Shown in pieces: positions 26,462-35,300 of a stretch of DNA of 48,075 nt. Source of the stretch: Nevskia sp. (GTDB lineage Bacteria; Pseudomonadota; Gammaproteobacteria; Nevskiales; Nevskiaceae). Each line of letters opens with the position of its first letter. Position 1 is the stretch's first letter. The notes under the pieces are model-generated. The model was not told the DNA's origin, made no database searches, and saw only the letters and a list, made by a program, of their open reading frames with translations. The position numbers and the translations under genes are program-made. Location of the stretch: positions 1-48,075 of the forward strand of contig JADGHB010000019.1 of NCBI GenBank assembly GCA_019689635.1, written 5' to 3'.

Positions 26462-26794
26462 ATGGCCATCAACAGTTGGCGCGTCGTGTGGATTCTGGCC
26501 TCTTTCGACTGTCCGGTCGGCACAAAGGAGGAGCGCCATGACTACAGCGTGTTCCGCCGCCGGCTGCTCGAAGAAAACTTCACGCAGCATCAGTTCTCGG
26601 TCTACCTGAAGCACTTTCCCACGATTGCGGCGGCGCAAGCACAGATCGAGCGCCTGCGGACCGACATCCCCACGGACGCGCACGTGGCATTCTTCTTCAT
26701 CACCGATAAGCAGTACGGGATGACCAAGGAATTCATCGGCCCCAAGCGCAGCAAAATCCGTCCCGATGCGCCTGAACAACTGTTGCTCATCTGA
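26462..26794 (+). CDS. cas2: CRISPR-associated Cas2
   Basis: The 110-residue ferredoxin-like protein bridges Cas1 dimers in the integration complex. Type II-style features are WILASFDCPVGTKEER (residues 9-24; the first strand and the conserved acidic residue), FRRRLLEENFTQHQFSVY and HVAFFFITDKQYG. The ATG at 26462 was preferred to an upstream TTG. Ribosome binding looks weak, which suggests coupling to higA. The last bases are followed within 10 nt by the array-side terminator. Confidence 0.93.
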   Translation: MAINSWRVVWILASFDCPVGTKEERHDYSVFRRRLLEENFTQHQFSVYLKHFPTIAAAQAQIERLRTDIPTDAHVAFFFITDKQYGMTKEFIGPKRSKIRPDAPEQLLLI

Positions 26795-26826
26795 AAAGAA
26801 TGCCCGCAGGTCAAAGCCCTGCGGGC
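26794..26826 (-). terminator. Terminator of leftward CRISPR-array transcription
   Basis: GCCCGCAGG (26802-26810) pairs perfectly with CCTGCGGGC (26818-26826) across a 7-base loop. On the minus strand the stem is followed by ATTCTTTTC, a usable T-tract; on the plus strand no T-run follows. It therefore fits termination of a transcript coming leftward out of the array. Confidence 0.72.
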
Positions 26827-26831
26827 GACCA

Positions 26832-27337
26832 GAGCGTATCAGGCTTTCCGATGGTGGGGTATCGGAACCTGCATCAGCTGATGCACGATGATGATCCAGA
26901 GCGTATCAGGCTTTCCGATGGTGGGGTATCGGAACCCGTTGGCTTGGTCGCCTACGGAGGCGAGCGAGCGTATCAGGCTTTCCGATGGTGGGGTATCGGA
27001 ACGCACGACCGCACGGATGATGCGATGCGCCTGAGCGTATCAGGCTTTCCGATGGTGGGGTATCGGAACGGGCATTTGTGCTGATGTCGGCTGCTATGGG
27101 AGCGTATCAGGCTTTCCGATGGTGGGGTATCGGAACGGGCGGGTCGCCGTTACCACGCCGTCGAGGGAGCGTATCAGGCTTTCCGATGGTGGGGTATCGG
27201 AACGGCTTGGGCGTTGAATGCGGCAATGCCTGCGAGCGTATCAGGCTTTCCGATGGTGGGGTATCGGAACGTGCACCATGCGCGATCACGCACACATGCG
27301 GAGCGTATCAGGCTTTCCGATGGTGGGGTATCGGAAC
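26832..27337 (-). CRISPR. CRISPR array, 8 repeats and 7 spacers
   Basis: Eight identical 37-nt repeats start at 26832, 26899, 26966, 27033, 27100, 27167, 27234 and 27301 (plus strand GAGCGTATCAGG... to ...GTATCGGAAC), separated by seven spacers of exactly 30 nt. Inside each repeat TTCCGAT and ATCGGAA form a 7-bp inverted repeat. The minus strand is taken as the crRNA strand because only that reading pairs with the tracrRNA lower stem and bulge, giving repeats that start GTTCCGATAC. The repeat's crRNA-sense 3' end has TGATACGCT, a weak extended -10 that might serve as an internal promoter as in Neisseria II-C. No degenerate terminal repeat is present. Confidence 0.97.
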
Positions 27338-27340
27338 CGT

Positions 27341-27399
27341 GCGATTGAACCGGCCCCACGCAGGGGGCCGGTTCAATCGCAGCGGATCGTCCGATCCGC
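27341..27399. repeat. Large hairpin and palindrome beside the array
   Basis: A perfect 17-bp inverted repeat (27341-27357 with 27364-27380, 6-base loop) starts three bases after the last CRISPR repeat. It is followed by an 8-bp-armed palindrome (27382-27389 with 27392-27399). Neither side has a T-tract. It fills most of the gap between the array and the peroxiredoxin gene, so it may be a terminator for that gene or part of the array leader; which is undecided. Confidence 0.75.
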
Positions 27400-27421
27400 G
27401 TAACCGAGAGGTCGCGCTTCG

Positions 27422-28078
27422 TTATTGCGGCGGCTGCGTCAAGCGCAGGTAGGGCTTGAGGCGCTTGAACTTCGGGAACAGCTTTTGGGCGTCCTCGTCG
27501 GAGATCGCGGTCGGGATGATCGCTTCCTGGCCCGGTTTCCAGTTGGCAGGCGTGGCGAGCTTGTGCTTCTCGTTCAACTGGAGGGCGTCGATCGCGCGCA
27601 GCACTTCGTCGAAGTTGCGGCCCACGCTCATCGGGTAGATCAGGATCAGGCGGATTTTCTTGTCCGGGCCGATGATGAAGACGTTGCGCACGGTCTGGTT
27701 GTCCGCGGGCGTGCGCTTGGAGGCGTCGCCCGAGGCCGACGCCGGCAGCATGCCGTAGAGCTTGGCGACCTTGAGTTCCGGATCGCCGATGATGGGATAG
27801 TTCGGCGCGGTGCCCTGGGTTTCCTCGATGTCCTTGGCCCAGCGCGCGTGATCGCCCACGGCGTCCACCGACAGGCCGATGATCTTCACGTCGCGCTTGT
27901 CGAACTCCGGCTTGATGCGCGCCATGTAGCCCAGCTCCGTGGTGCACACCGGCGTGAAGTCCTTGGGGTGCGAGAACAGCACGCCCCAGGAATGACCCAG
28001 CCACTGGTGGAAACGGATCTTGCCCTGCGTGGTTTCCGCCTCGAAGTCGGGCGCGGTATCGCCGATTTGCAATGTCAT
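27422..28078 (-). CDS. 1-Cys peroxiredoxin (Prx6-type)
   Basis: Cytoplasmic thiol peroxidase that reduces hydrogen peroxide and organic peroxides. The 218-residue product has the peroxidatic Cys in DFTPVCTTE (C45) and the longer C-terminal domain of the Prx6/AhpC2 group (NWKPGQEAIIP near residue 180). No conserved second resolving Cys is visible. A GGAG ribosome site precedes the ATG. It sits at the right border of the CRISPR island, reading toward the array. Confidence 0.93.
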   Translation of the reverse strand: MTLQIGDTAPDFEAETTQGKIRFHQWLGHSWGVLFSHPKDFTPVCTTELGYMARIKPEFDKRDVKIIGLSVDAVGDHARWAKDIEETQGTAPNYPIIGDPELKVAKLYGMLPASASGDASKRTPADNQTVRNVFIIGPDKKIRLILIYPMSVGRNFDEVLRAIDALQLNEKHKLATPANWKPGQEAIIPTAISDEDAQKLFPKFKRLKPYLRLTQPPQ

Positions 28079-28177
28079 GTTGGTCTCCGTTGCATTCCGT
28101 CCTTGCGCCGGCGAGCGCCGGCGGGCCGCTCGAATCGGCCGCTTGAGCGCTCTATGATGCGCCGCCCGCCGCGCGAA

Positions 28178-29551
28178 TCAAGCCATAAGTTCAGAACGAA
28201 GCGACGCAAGCCGCGTGCGCCGGTGAAACCGCAGCGACAAGCCCAGCGCGGCGGCGCCCAGTCCCGCCGTCAAGCCCCACCACAATCCGTCCGCACCCAG
28301 GCCGGAACGGAAGGCGAGCCCCCAGGCCGCGGGCCAGCCGACCAGCCAGTACGCCGCCAGCGTCACCAGCGAAGGCCCGCGCGTGTCCTTGAGCCCGCGC
28401 AAGGCGCCGTTGGCGGTGACCTGCACGCCGTCGAAAAACTGGAACGCGGCGGCGAGCCACAGGAAATGCGCGGCGCGCGCGGCCACCGCCGTGTCGCGCG
28501 TGTAGGCGGCGGCGATGAGCCCGCCGCACAGCGCCATGATCGCCGCGTTGGAGAAGGCGTTGGCCAGACCCAGGCCCATGCCGACGAAGCCACGCAGCCG
28601 CGCCGCGCGCGGGCGAGCGGCGCCGACGGCGTATCCCACGCGCACGGTGGTGGCCAAGGAGATGCCAACCGGAATCATGAAGGCCAGCGCGGCGAAGTTG
28701 ATCGCGATCTGGTAGGCGGCCACCGCCGTTTCGCCGAAGCGCGCCATGGTCAGCGCGGCCAGCACGAACAATCCGGTCTCGGCGAGCAGGATCAGCCCGG
28801 TGGGGGCGCCCACGCGCAGGATCTCGCGCCCGTCCGCGATCGCGCGCCCCGCGACCGAGGCGGCATCGCGCACTTCGCGCAGCCCCGGCGTGCGCCGGTA
28901 AAACCAGGCCAGGGCGGCTGCCATCGCCAGGCTGGAGAGCGTCGTGGCCACGCCGCAACCCGGCGCGCCCAGGCGCGGCAGGCCGAAGTGGCCGAACAGC
29001 AGCAGCCAGTCGAGCAGCGCGTTCGCCGCCAGGCCGAGCAGGCCGGCATAAAGAATCGGCCGCGGCCGGCCCAGACCCTCCGCGCTGTAGCGCAAAGCGA
29101 ACCACAGGCAGAAGCCGAAGCTGCTGGGCGACAGCGCGTGTGCGAAGCGCACCGCCGATGCGGCGGTTTCCGGCGCGAGGCTCAAGCGCGTGAGCACCGG
29201 CGCGGCCAGCAGGTTGAGTCCGGCGCACCAGAGCACGGCGCTAAGCAGGGCGAAACGCAGCGAAAGGCGCAGGAACGCGCCGATCTCCGCCGCCGGCCGA
29301 CCCGCTCCGTGCGCCTGCGCCACGATCGGCGAGCACGCCATCAGCAGGCCCATGAAAAAAGCGAAGAACGGCACGTTGAGATTGACGCCGACCGCCACCG
29401 CGGCCAAGGCGGAGCCGCCGAGGCGGCCGGCGAAGATCGTATCCACCGTGCCCATGCCCACGGCGGCGAGCTGTGCCGCGATCAGCGGCAGGGCGAGCTT
29501 CAAGTTGGCGCGCACTTCCTCGCGGAACGCGCGCGGCACAATGGCAACCAT
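28178..29551 (-). CDS. MATE family efflux transporter
   Basis: The 457-residue membrane protein has about 12 hydrophobic segments in two pseudo-symmetric halves. Family landmarks are LALPLIAAQLAAVGMGTVDT at residues 18-37, PFFAFFMGLLMACSPIVAQ, and the second-half segment FQFFDGVQVTANGALRG. MATE proteins export cationic drugs and metabolites in exchange for H+ or Na+; the closest group is NorM-like. The ATG at 29551 begins just before the first helix. Upstream in-frame sequence lacks membrane or family features. Confidence 0.92.
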   Translation of the reverse strand: MVAIVPRAFREEVRANLKLALPLIAAQLAAVGMGTVDTIFAGRLGGSALAAVAVGVNLNVPFFAFFMGLLMACSPIVAQAHGAGRPAAEIGAFLRLSLRFALLSAVLWCAGLNLLAAPVLTRLSLAPETAASAVRFAHALSPSSFGFCLWFALRYSAEGLGRPRPILYAGLLGLAANALLDWLLLFGHFGLPRLGAPGCGVATTLSSLAMAAALAWFYRRTPGLREVRDAASVAGRAIADGREILRVGAPTGLILLAETGLFVLAALTMARFGETAVAAYQIAINFAALAFMIPVGISLATTVRVGYAVGAARPRAARLRGFVGMGLGLANAFSNAAIMALCGGLIAAAYTRDTAVAARAAHFLWLAAAFQFFDGVQVTANGALRGLKDTRGPSLVTLAAYWLVGWPAAWGLAFRSGLGADGLWWGLTAGLGAAALGLSLRFHRRTRLASLRSELMA

Positions 29552-29756
29552 GGCAAAGGGCGGTTCGGCGCGGCGCCGAAAGAAAGGACCGAAGCGGCCT
29601 ATTCTCGCGGTCGTCGCTGCGCCTTTCCACTCTCGCTCGCCGCGCACATCCATCCGCTCGCCACGCCCGCCGGTCGGTCGGCGCGGCCGACAGCGGGTTC
29701 CGCTCGCATACTCCGACGATACGGCTGACGACGCAAAAAGTCCGCAGGCGACCGGC

Positions 29757-30056
29757 ATGGGGAAACTGCTGATCTACGACGAGACACTGCTGCGCGCGCG
29801 CTTGCGCGAACGTCGCTTGCGCGCCTGTGCGCTATTCCTGGCCGGCGCGCTGTGCGGTTTCGGTCTGGCGCGCTCGTCCGCGCTTCTGCAATGGGCGAGG
29901 TCAGGAGTCGCCGTCATTTCCGCAGCACACGCCGCCGCGCCCGACGAGAACGCGTGCTGGCCGCACGACGCGCCGGGACTGAAACTGGATTGCCACTTGC
30001 GGCAATGGCCGGAACCGGCGGAGCCGAATCTCGCCCCCGGATCGCTGGCGCGTTGA
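29757..30056 (+). CDS. Small single-pass membrane protein, unrecognised
   Basis: The 99-residue product has an Arg-rich N-terminus, a hydrophobic segment at about residues 24-41 (ACALFLAGALCGFGLARS), a second weaker hydrophobic stretch (about 48-60), and a tail with two Cys. Codon use is GC-rich like real genes nearby, but no homologous family is recognised and no clear ribosome site is seen. It is divergent from the MATE gene across about 205 bp in which I see no other feature. It could be spurious. Confidence 0.42.
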   Translation: MGKLLIYDETLLRARLRERRLRACALFLAGALCGFGLARSSALLQWARSGVAVISAAHAAAPDENACWPHDAPGLKLDCHLRQWPEPAEPNLAPGSLAR

Positions 30057-30066
30057 TCCGGATCAA
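30053..30066. promoter_or_regulatory. FNR/Anr-like palindrome
   Basis: TTGATCCGGATCAA is a perfect match to the FNR/Anr/Dnr consensus TTGAT-N4-ATCAA. It overlaps the stop of the small gene before it and lies about 190 bp upstream of the TonB-dependent receptor. No strong -10 stands at the ideal class II distance, so its target promoter is unresolved. The remaining 188 bp to the receptor gene hold no gene that I can support. Confidence 0.45.
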
Positions 30067-30254
30067 GATAGCCTTGCCGATGTGCCGCGCAAGAGCGGCC
30101 TTGCGGATGGGCGCGGCCAGGCACGCATCATAGCCAGGCGTTATGCGCTTCATGCGCACAAGCAATTTGTTCCGGCCGCGGCGCGCCGTTAGTCTTTCAG
30201 GGCACTCGACAAAACGTACGGCGCAGCGATCGATCCCTGGACGAGGAGGAGCCG

Positions 30255-32393
30255 ATGGCGGGGTATCAGCGGGAATGCGCCGCCGTGACGGTTCTGTCGG
30301 CGGCGTTTTACCTCATGCCGGTGTGGGCCGAAACCGGCACCGTCATGCAGTTACCCGGCGTGGAAGTCACGGCCACGCGTGTGGCCAAGCCGGCCTACGA
30401 CGTGCCGGCGTCCATCGATCTCATTTCCGCCGACGAGATCCGCAATGATCGCGCCGCGGTCAACATCGCCGAAAGCCTCGGCGCGGTCCCTGGTCTGCTG
30501 GCGCGCGACCGGCACAACTACGCGCAGGACGACCAGATCTCGATCCGCGGCTTCGGCGCCAACGCCACCTTCGGCGTGGTCGGCGTGCGGCTGTATTACG
30601 ACGGCATTCCGGCGAGCTTTCCCGACGGCCAGGGTCAGGTCTCCAACTTCAATCTCGAAGCGGCCCAGCGCATCGAGGTGCTGCGCGGGCCGTTTTCGGC
30701 GCTGTACGGCAATTCCTCCGGCGGCGTGATCCAGCTCTTTTCCGCCGACGGGCACGCGCCCTCCGGCGTGCACGGCGGCGTGGCCTACGGCAGCTACAAC
30801 ACGGTGCGCGGCGATCTCGGCGCCGACGGCGTGGCGGGGCCCTTCGATTACAACTTCGATTTCACCCATTACCGCTTCGGCGGCTACCGCGCGCACAGTT
30901 CGGCGCGGCGCGAGATCTTCAACGGCAAGCTGAACTGGCACCCCGACGGCGTCAGCACGCTGTCGCTGGTGCTCAACGGCTTTTCCGGCCCCGAGGCGCA
31001 GGACCCGCAGGGGCTCACGCGGGCGCAGTTCGAAACCGACCCCAAGCAAGCGAGTCCGGCGGCGCTGGCCTTCGACACGCGCAAGAGCGCCGAGCAGACT
31101 CGCGGCGGGCTGATCTATACGCGCGAGTTGACCGACACGCTGGAGCTGCGCGCGATGGGTTATTACGGCCGCCGGCTGGTGCGGCAGTTCCTATCCATCC
31201 CGGTCGGCGCGCAGACGCCGCCGACCAGCGCCGGCGGCGTGGTCGATCTGCACGACGGCTTCGGCGGCGGCGACCTGCGGCTCGCCTGGCAGGGCACGCT
31301 ATTGGCGCAGCCGTTCACCCTGGTCGGCGGACTGGCCTATGACACCGAGGACGAGCGCCGCCGCGGCTACAACAACTTCGTCGGCACGCAGCTCGGCGTG
31401 CAGGGCGCGCTGCGCCGCGACGAGGACGACGTGGAATATAACTTCGACGAGTACCTGCAGGCGGACTGGCAGTTCAGCGAGCGCTGGAGCGCGCTGGTCG
31501 GCGTGCGCCACAGCCAGGTGAACTTCGACTCGCGCGATCACTACGTCGTCCCCGGCAACGGCGACGACAGCGGTCGCAACGCCTACTACGCGACCACGCC
31601 GGTGGCCGGGCTGATGTACCGCGCCGCCGACTGGATGCATCTGTACGCCTCCTACGGCGAAGGCTTCCAGACGCCCACCTTCGCCCAGCTTTCCTACCGG
31701 CCGGACGGCAGCAGCGGCCTCAACCTCGGCCTCGCGCCAGCGCGCAGCGACAACGCGGAAGCCGGCGCCAAGTTGCGCTGGGGCGAGGACACCGCCGTGG
31801 ACTTCGCCGTCTTCCGCGCGCTCACGCGCAACGAGCTGGCGGTGGACACCAACGCCGGCGGACGCTCCACTTACACCAACATCGGCCGCACGCGCCGCCA
31901 GGGCCTGGAGCTGTCCTGGGATGAACGCTGGTCGCCCTGGTTGCGTTCGCAGCTTGCCTACACTTATCTCGACGCCACCGTGCGCACCGGCTATCTCACC
32001 TGCACCGGCGCGCCCTCGCCCTGCCACGCGCCGAGCGTGCCGGTGGCCGCCGGTTCGCGCATTCCCGGCGCGGCGCAGAACCAGCTTTACGGCGAGTTGC
32101 GGCTCGGAGGCGAAACCGGCTGGCACGCCGGGATCAACGGCCAGTACTTGAGCAGCGTGCCGGTCAACAGCAACAACACCGCCCACGCGCCCGCCTATGG
32201 CTTGCTGGGTCTGGACGCCGGTTACGTGCTGACGCTGGCGCACTGGAATCTGCGCGCCTTCGCGCGCCTGGACAATCTCCTCGACACCGACTACGTCGGC
32301 TCGGTGATCGTGGACGACGGCAACGGACGCTATTTCGAACCGGGGCCGGGCCGCAGCGTCCTGATCGGTCTGGACGCGCGCTGGCGAGATTGA
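30255..32393 (+). CDS. TonB-dependent outer-membrane receptor
   Basis: The 712-residue protein takes up a chelated metal or cofactor across the outer membrane using TonB energy. It has a signal-peptide-like N-terminus (residues 1-26), then a TonB-box-like VEVTATR (about 35-41), a plug domain (about 48-160, with IRGFG and RIEVLRGPFSALYG), and a 22-strand-type barrel with the C-terminal DNLLDTDYVGS motif. The ligand is not identifiable. A GAGGAGG ribosome site precedes the ATG. Its stop is 3 bp from that of the convergent putA. Confidence 0.93.
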   Translation: MAGYQRECAAVTVLSAAFYLMPVWAETGTVMQLPGVEVTATRVAKPAYDVPASIDLISADEIRNDRAAVNIAESLGAVPGLLARDRHNYAQDDQISIRGFGANATFGVVGVRLYYDGIPASFPDGQGQVSNFNLEAAQRIEVLRGPFSALYGNSSGGVIQLFSADGHAPSGVHGGVAYGSYNTVRGDLGADGVAGPFDYNFDFTHYRFGGYRAHSSARREIFNGKLNWHPDGVSTLSLVLNGFSGPEAQDPQGLTRAQFETDPKQASPAALAFDTRKSAEQTRGGLIYTRELTDTLELRAMGYYGRRLVRQFLSIPVGAQTPPTSAGGVVDLHDGFGGGDLRLAWQGTLLAQPFTLVGGLAYDTEDERRRGYNNFVGTQLGVQGALRRDEDDVEYNFDEYLQADWQFSERWSALVGVRHSQVNFDSRDHYVVPGNGDDSGRNAYYATTPVAGLMYRAADWMHLYASYGEGFQTPTFAQLSYRPDGSSGLNLGLAPARSDNAEAGAKLRWGEDTAVDFAVFRALTRNELAVDTNAGGRSTYTNIGRTRRQGLELSWDERWSPWLRSQLAYTYLDATVRTGYLTCTGAPSPCHAPSVPVAAGSRIPGAAQNQLYGELRLGGETGWHAGINGQYLSSVPVNSNNTAHAPAYGLLGLDAGYVLTLAHWNLRAFARLDNLLDTDYVGSVIVDDGNGRYFEPGPGRSVLIGLDARWRD

Positions 32394-32396
32394 GCT

Positions 32397-35300
32397 TCAG
32401 CCCGACTGCGCGAGCAGGCGGGCGTTGCCGCCGATCGCCGCGGTATTGACCGTGAGCGTGCGCTCGGTGACGAAGCGCAGCAGGGTGTGCGGGCCGCCGG
32501 CCTTGGGCCCGGTGCCGGACCAGCCTTCGCCACCGAAGGGCTGCACGCCGACGACCGCGCCGATCTGGCTGCGGTTGACATAGACGTTGCCCACGCGCGC
32601 GCGCTGCTGGATGCGCCGCCAGGTGCGCTCGATGCGGCTGTGAATGCCCAGCGTCAGCCCGTAGCCGCTGGCGTTGATGTCTTCCACCACGGCGTCCAGC
32701 CGCCGCGCCGGAAAGCGCACGATGTGCAGGAAAGGACCGAAGTGCTCCTCGGTGAGCTGCGCCAGGCTTTCGATCTCCGCGGCGATCGGCGCGAAATAGG
32801 TGCCCCGCGCGCAGGACTCCGGCAGCGCGCAGCGCGCCAGCACGCGCCCGGTTTTTTCGATCTCGGCGGCGTGCGCTTCGAGCCTGGCGCGCGCCGGCTC
32901 GTCGATCAGCGGCCCGACGTCGGTGGCGAGCCACCGCGGATCGCCGATCACGAGTTCCCGCATCGCTCCGGCGAGCATCGCCGTCACTTTGTCGGCGATT
33001 TCCTCCTGCAGATACAGCACGCGCAGCGCCGAGCAGCGCTGGCCGGCGGAGGAAAAGGCGGACACCAGCACGTCTTTGACCACCTGCTCCGGCAGCGCGG
33101 AGGAATCTACGATCATCGCGTTCTGGCCGCCGGTCTCGGCGATCAAGGTGGCGATCGGCGCCTGGCGCGCGGCGAGCGCGCGGTGGATCGCCGCCGCCAC
33201 TTCGAAGGAGCCGGTGAAGGCCACGCCGGCCACGCGCGGGTCGGCGACCAGCGCGGCGCCGAGACTGCCGTCGCCGAGCGCGCACTGGAACACCTCGGGC
33301 GGCGCGCCGGCCTCGCGCAGCAGTTGCGCCATGGCGCTGGCCACCAGCGGCGTCTGCTCCGCCGGCTTGGCCACCACGGGGTTGCCGGCGACCAGCGCGG
33401 CGGCGATCTGGGCGGTGTAGATCGCCAGCGGGAAATTCCACGGACTGATGCACACGAACACCCCGCGGCCGTGGAGCTGCAGCTCGTTGAACTCGCCCGT
33501 CGGTCCCGGCAGTTCCTGCGGCAGCGCCAGCAGCCGGCGCGCCTGATGGGCGTAGTAACGCAAGGCATCCACCGCCTCGCGGACTTCGGCGACGGCGTCG
33601 GGCACGGTCTTGCCGGCTTCCAGGATCAGCAGGTGCACGAACTCGGCGCGGCGCGCCTCCAACCGTTCGGCCGCGCGCTCCAGCAGCGCGGCGCGCGTTT
33701 CCACCGGCGTGGCCTCCCAGCGCGGATAAGCCGCCGCCGCCGCGGCCAACACCTCCGGCACGCGCCCGGGCGCGAGCTGCGACCACTCTCCGACCACGTG
33801 GCGCCGGTCGGCCGGCGAAGTCACGGTCAGCGCATCGCCGAAAGGCGCCTGCCCGTCGTAGAGCAAGGATGCGGCGCGCGTGGGCGGCCGTGCCGCGGCG
33901 AGTTCGGCCGCGAACGCCAGCGCGGTGCCTTCTTCGGCCAGATTGATTCCCGCGGAGTTGCGCCGCTGCGGACCGTACAGTTCGGCCGGCACGGGAATGT
34001 TCGGATTGGGCTTGACCGCCAGCGCCTTGACCGCCGCCACGGGATCGGCGGCGAGCGTCTCGGGCGCGACCTCCTCGTCGAAGATGCGGTTGACGAACGA
34101 GGTGTTGGCGCCGTTTTCCAGCAGGCGGCGCACCAGGTAGGGCAGCAGGTCCTCGTGCGATCCGACCGGCGCGTAGACGCGGCAAGGCACGGGGCAATCC
34201 TCGCGCACCGCGCGGTACAGCGCCTCGCCCATGCCGTGCAGCCGCTGGAACTCGTAGCCCTGCGCATCGCCGGCGTAAACGCGTACCGCCGCGACGGTGT
34301 GGGCGTTGTGGGTGGCGAGCTGCGGATAGAACACCTCGCGCGCCGCGAGCAGCCGCCGCGCGCAGGCCAGATAGGAGACATCGGTGTTGAGCTTGCGCGT
34401 GAACACCGGATAGCCGGGCAGACCCTGCTCCTGCGCGCGCTTGATCTCGGTGTCCCAGTACGCGCCCTTGACCAAGCGCACCGGCATGCGTTTGCCCGCG
34501 GCGCGCGCCAGCGGCGCGAGCCAGTCGAGCACCGCGAGCGCGCGCTTCTGGAACGCCTGCACCGCGAGGCCCAGGCCTTCCCAGCCCGCGAGCGAGGGAT
34601 CGCGATACACGCGCTCGAACACGTCCAGCGACAGCTCCAGGCGGTCCGCCTCCTCGGCGTCCACGGTGAGCCCGAGGTGGGCGCGCCTGGCCGCCTGCGC
34701 CAGCGCGAGCAGCCTTGGTGTGAGTTCCTCGAGCACGCGGCCGCGCTGGGAGTATTCGTAGCGCGGATGCAGCGCGGAAAGCTTGACCGAAATGCCGGGT
34801 CGCGCGAAGACCGACACGCTGGGCGGCGCGCCGGACTGGCCGCCCGCGCCGCGGCCGATGGCCTCGATCGCGTTCCGGTAGGCGTCGAAATAACGCTGCG
34901 CGTCGGCGGCGGTCAGCGCCGCCTCGCCGAGCATGTCGAAGGAATGCAGCTCGCCGCGCCGTTCGCCGGCGGCGGCGCGCGCCAGCGCCTCCGCGATGGT
35001 GCGACCCATGACGAACTGGCTGCCCATCAGGCGCATCGCGTGGCGGATCGCCAGGCGAATCACCGGCTCGCCGGTGCGGCTCACAAGCCGCGACCAGGCG
35101 GCGCGGAATCCGCCGGCCGTCTCCGGCGCGCGCACCAGGCGGCCGGTGAGCATCAGTCCCCAGGTCGAGGCGTTGACGAACAGCGACTCGCTCTTGCCCA
35201 GGTGTTCCTGCCAGTCGGCGGCGCTGAGCTTGTCGGCGATGAGCCGCTCGGCGGTGTCGGCGTCGGGGATGCGCAGCAGCGCCTCGGCCAGGCACATGAG

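Noticed and set aside
30080-30133. 17-codon leader peptide upstream of the TonB-dependent receptor
   Set aside because: Arg/Ala-rich, no ribosome site and no attenuator-like hairpins after it; expected by chance in GC-rich sequence.
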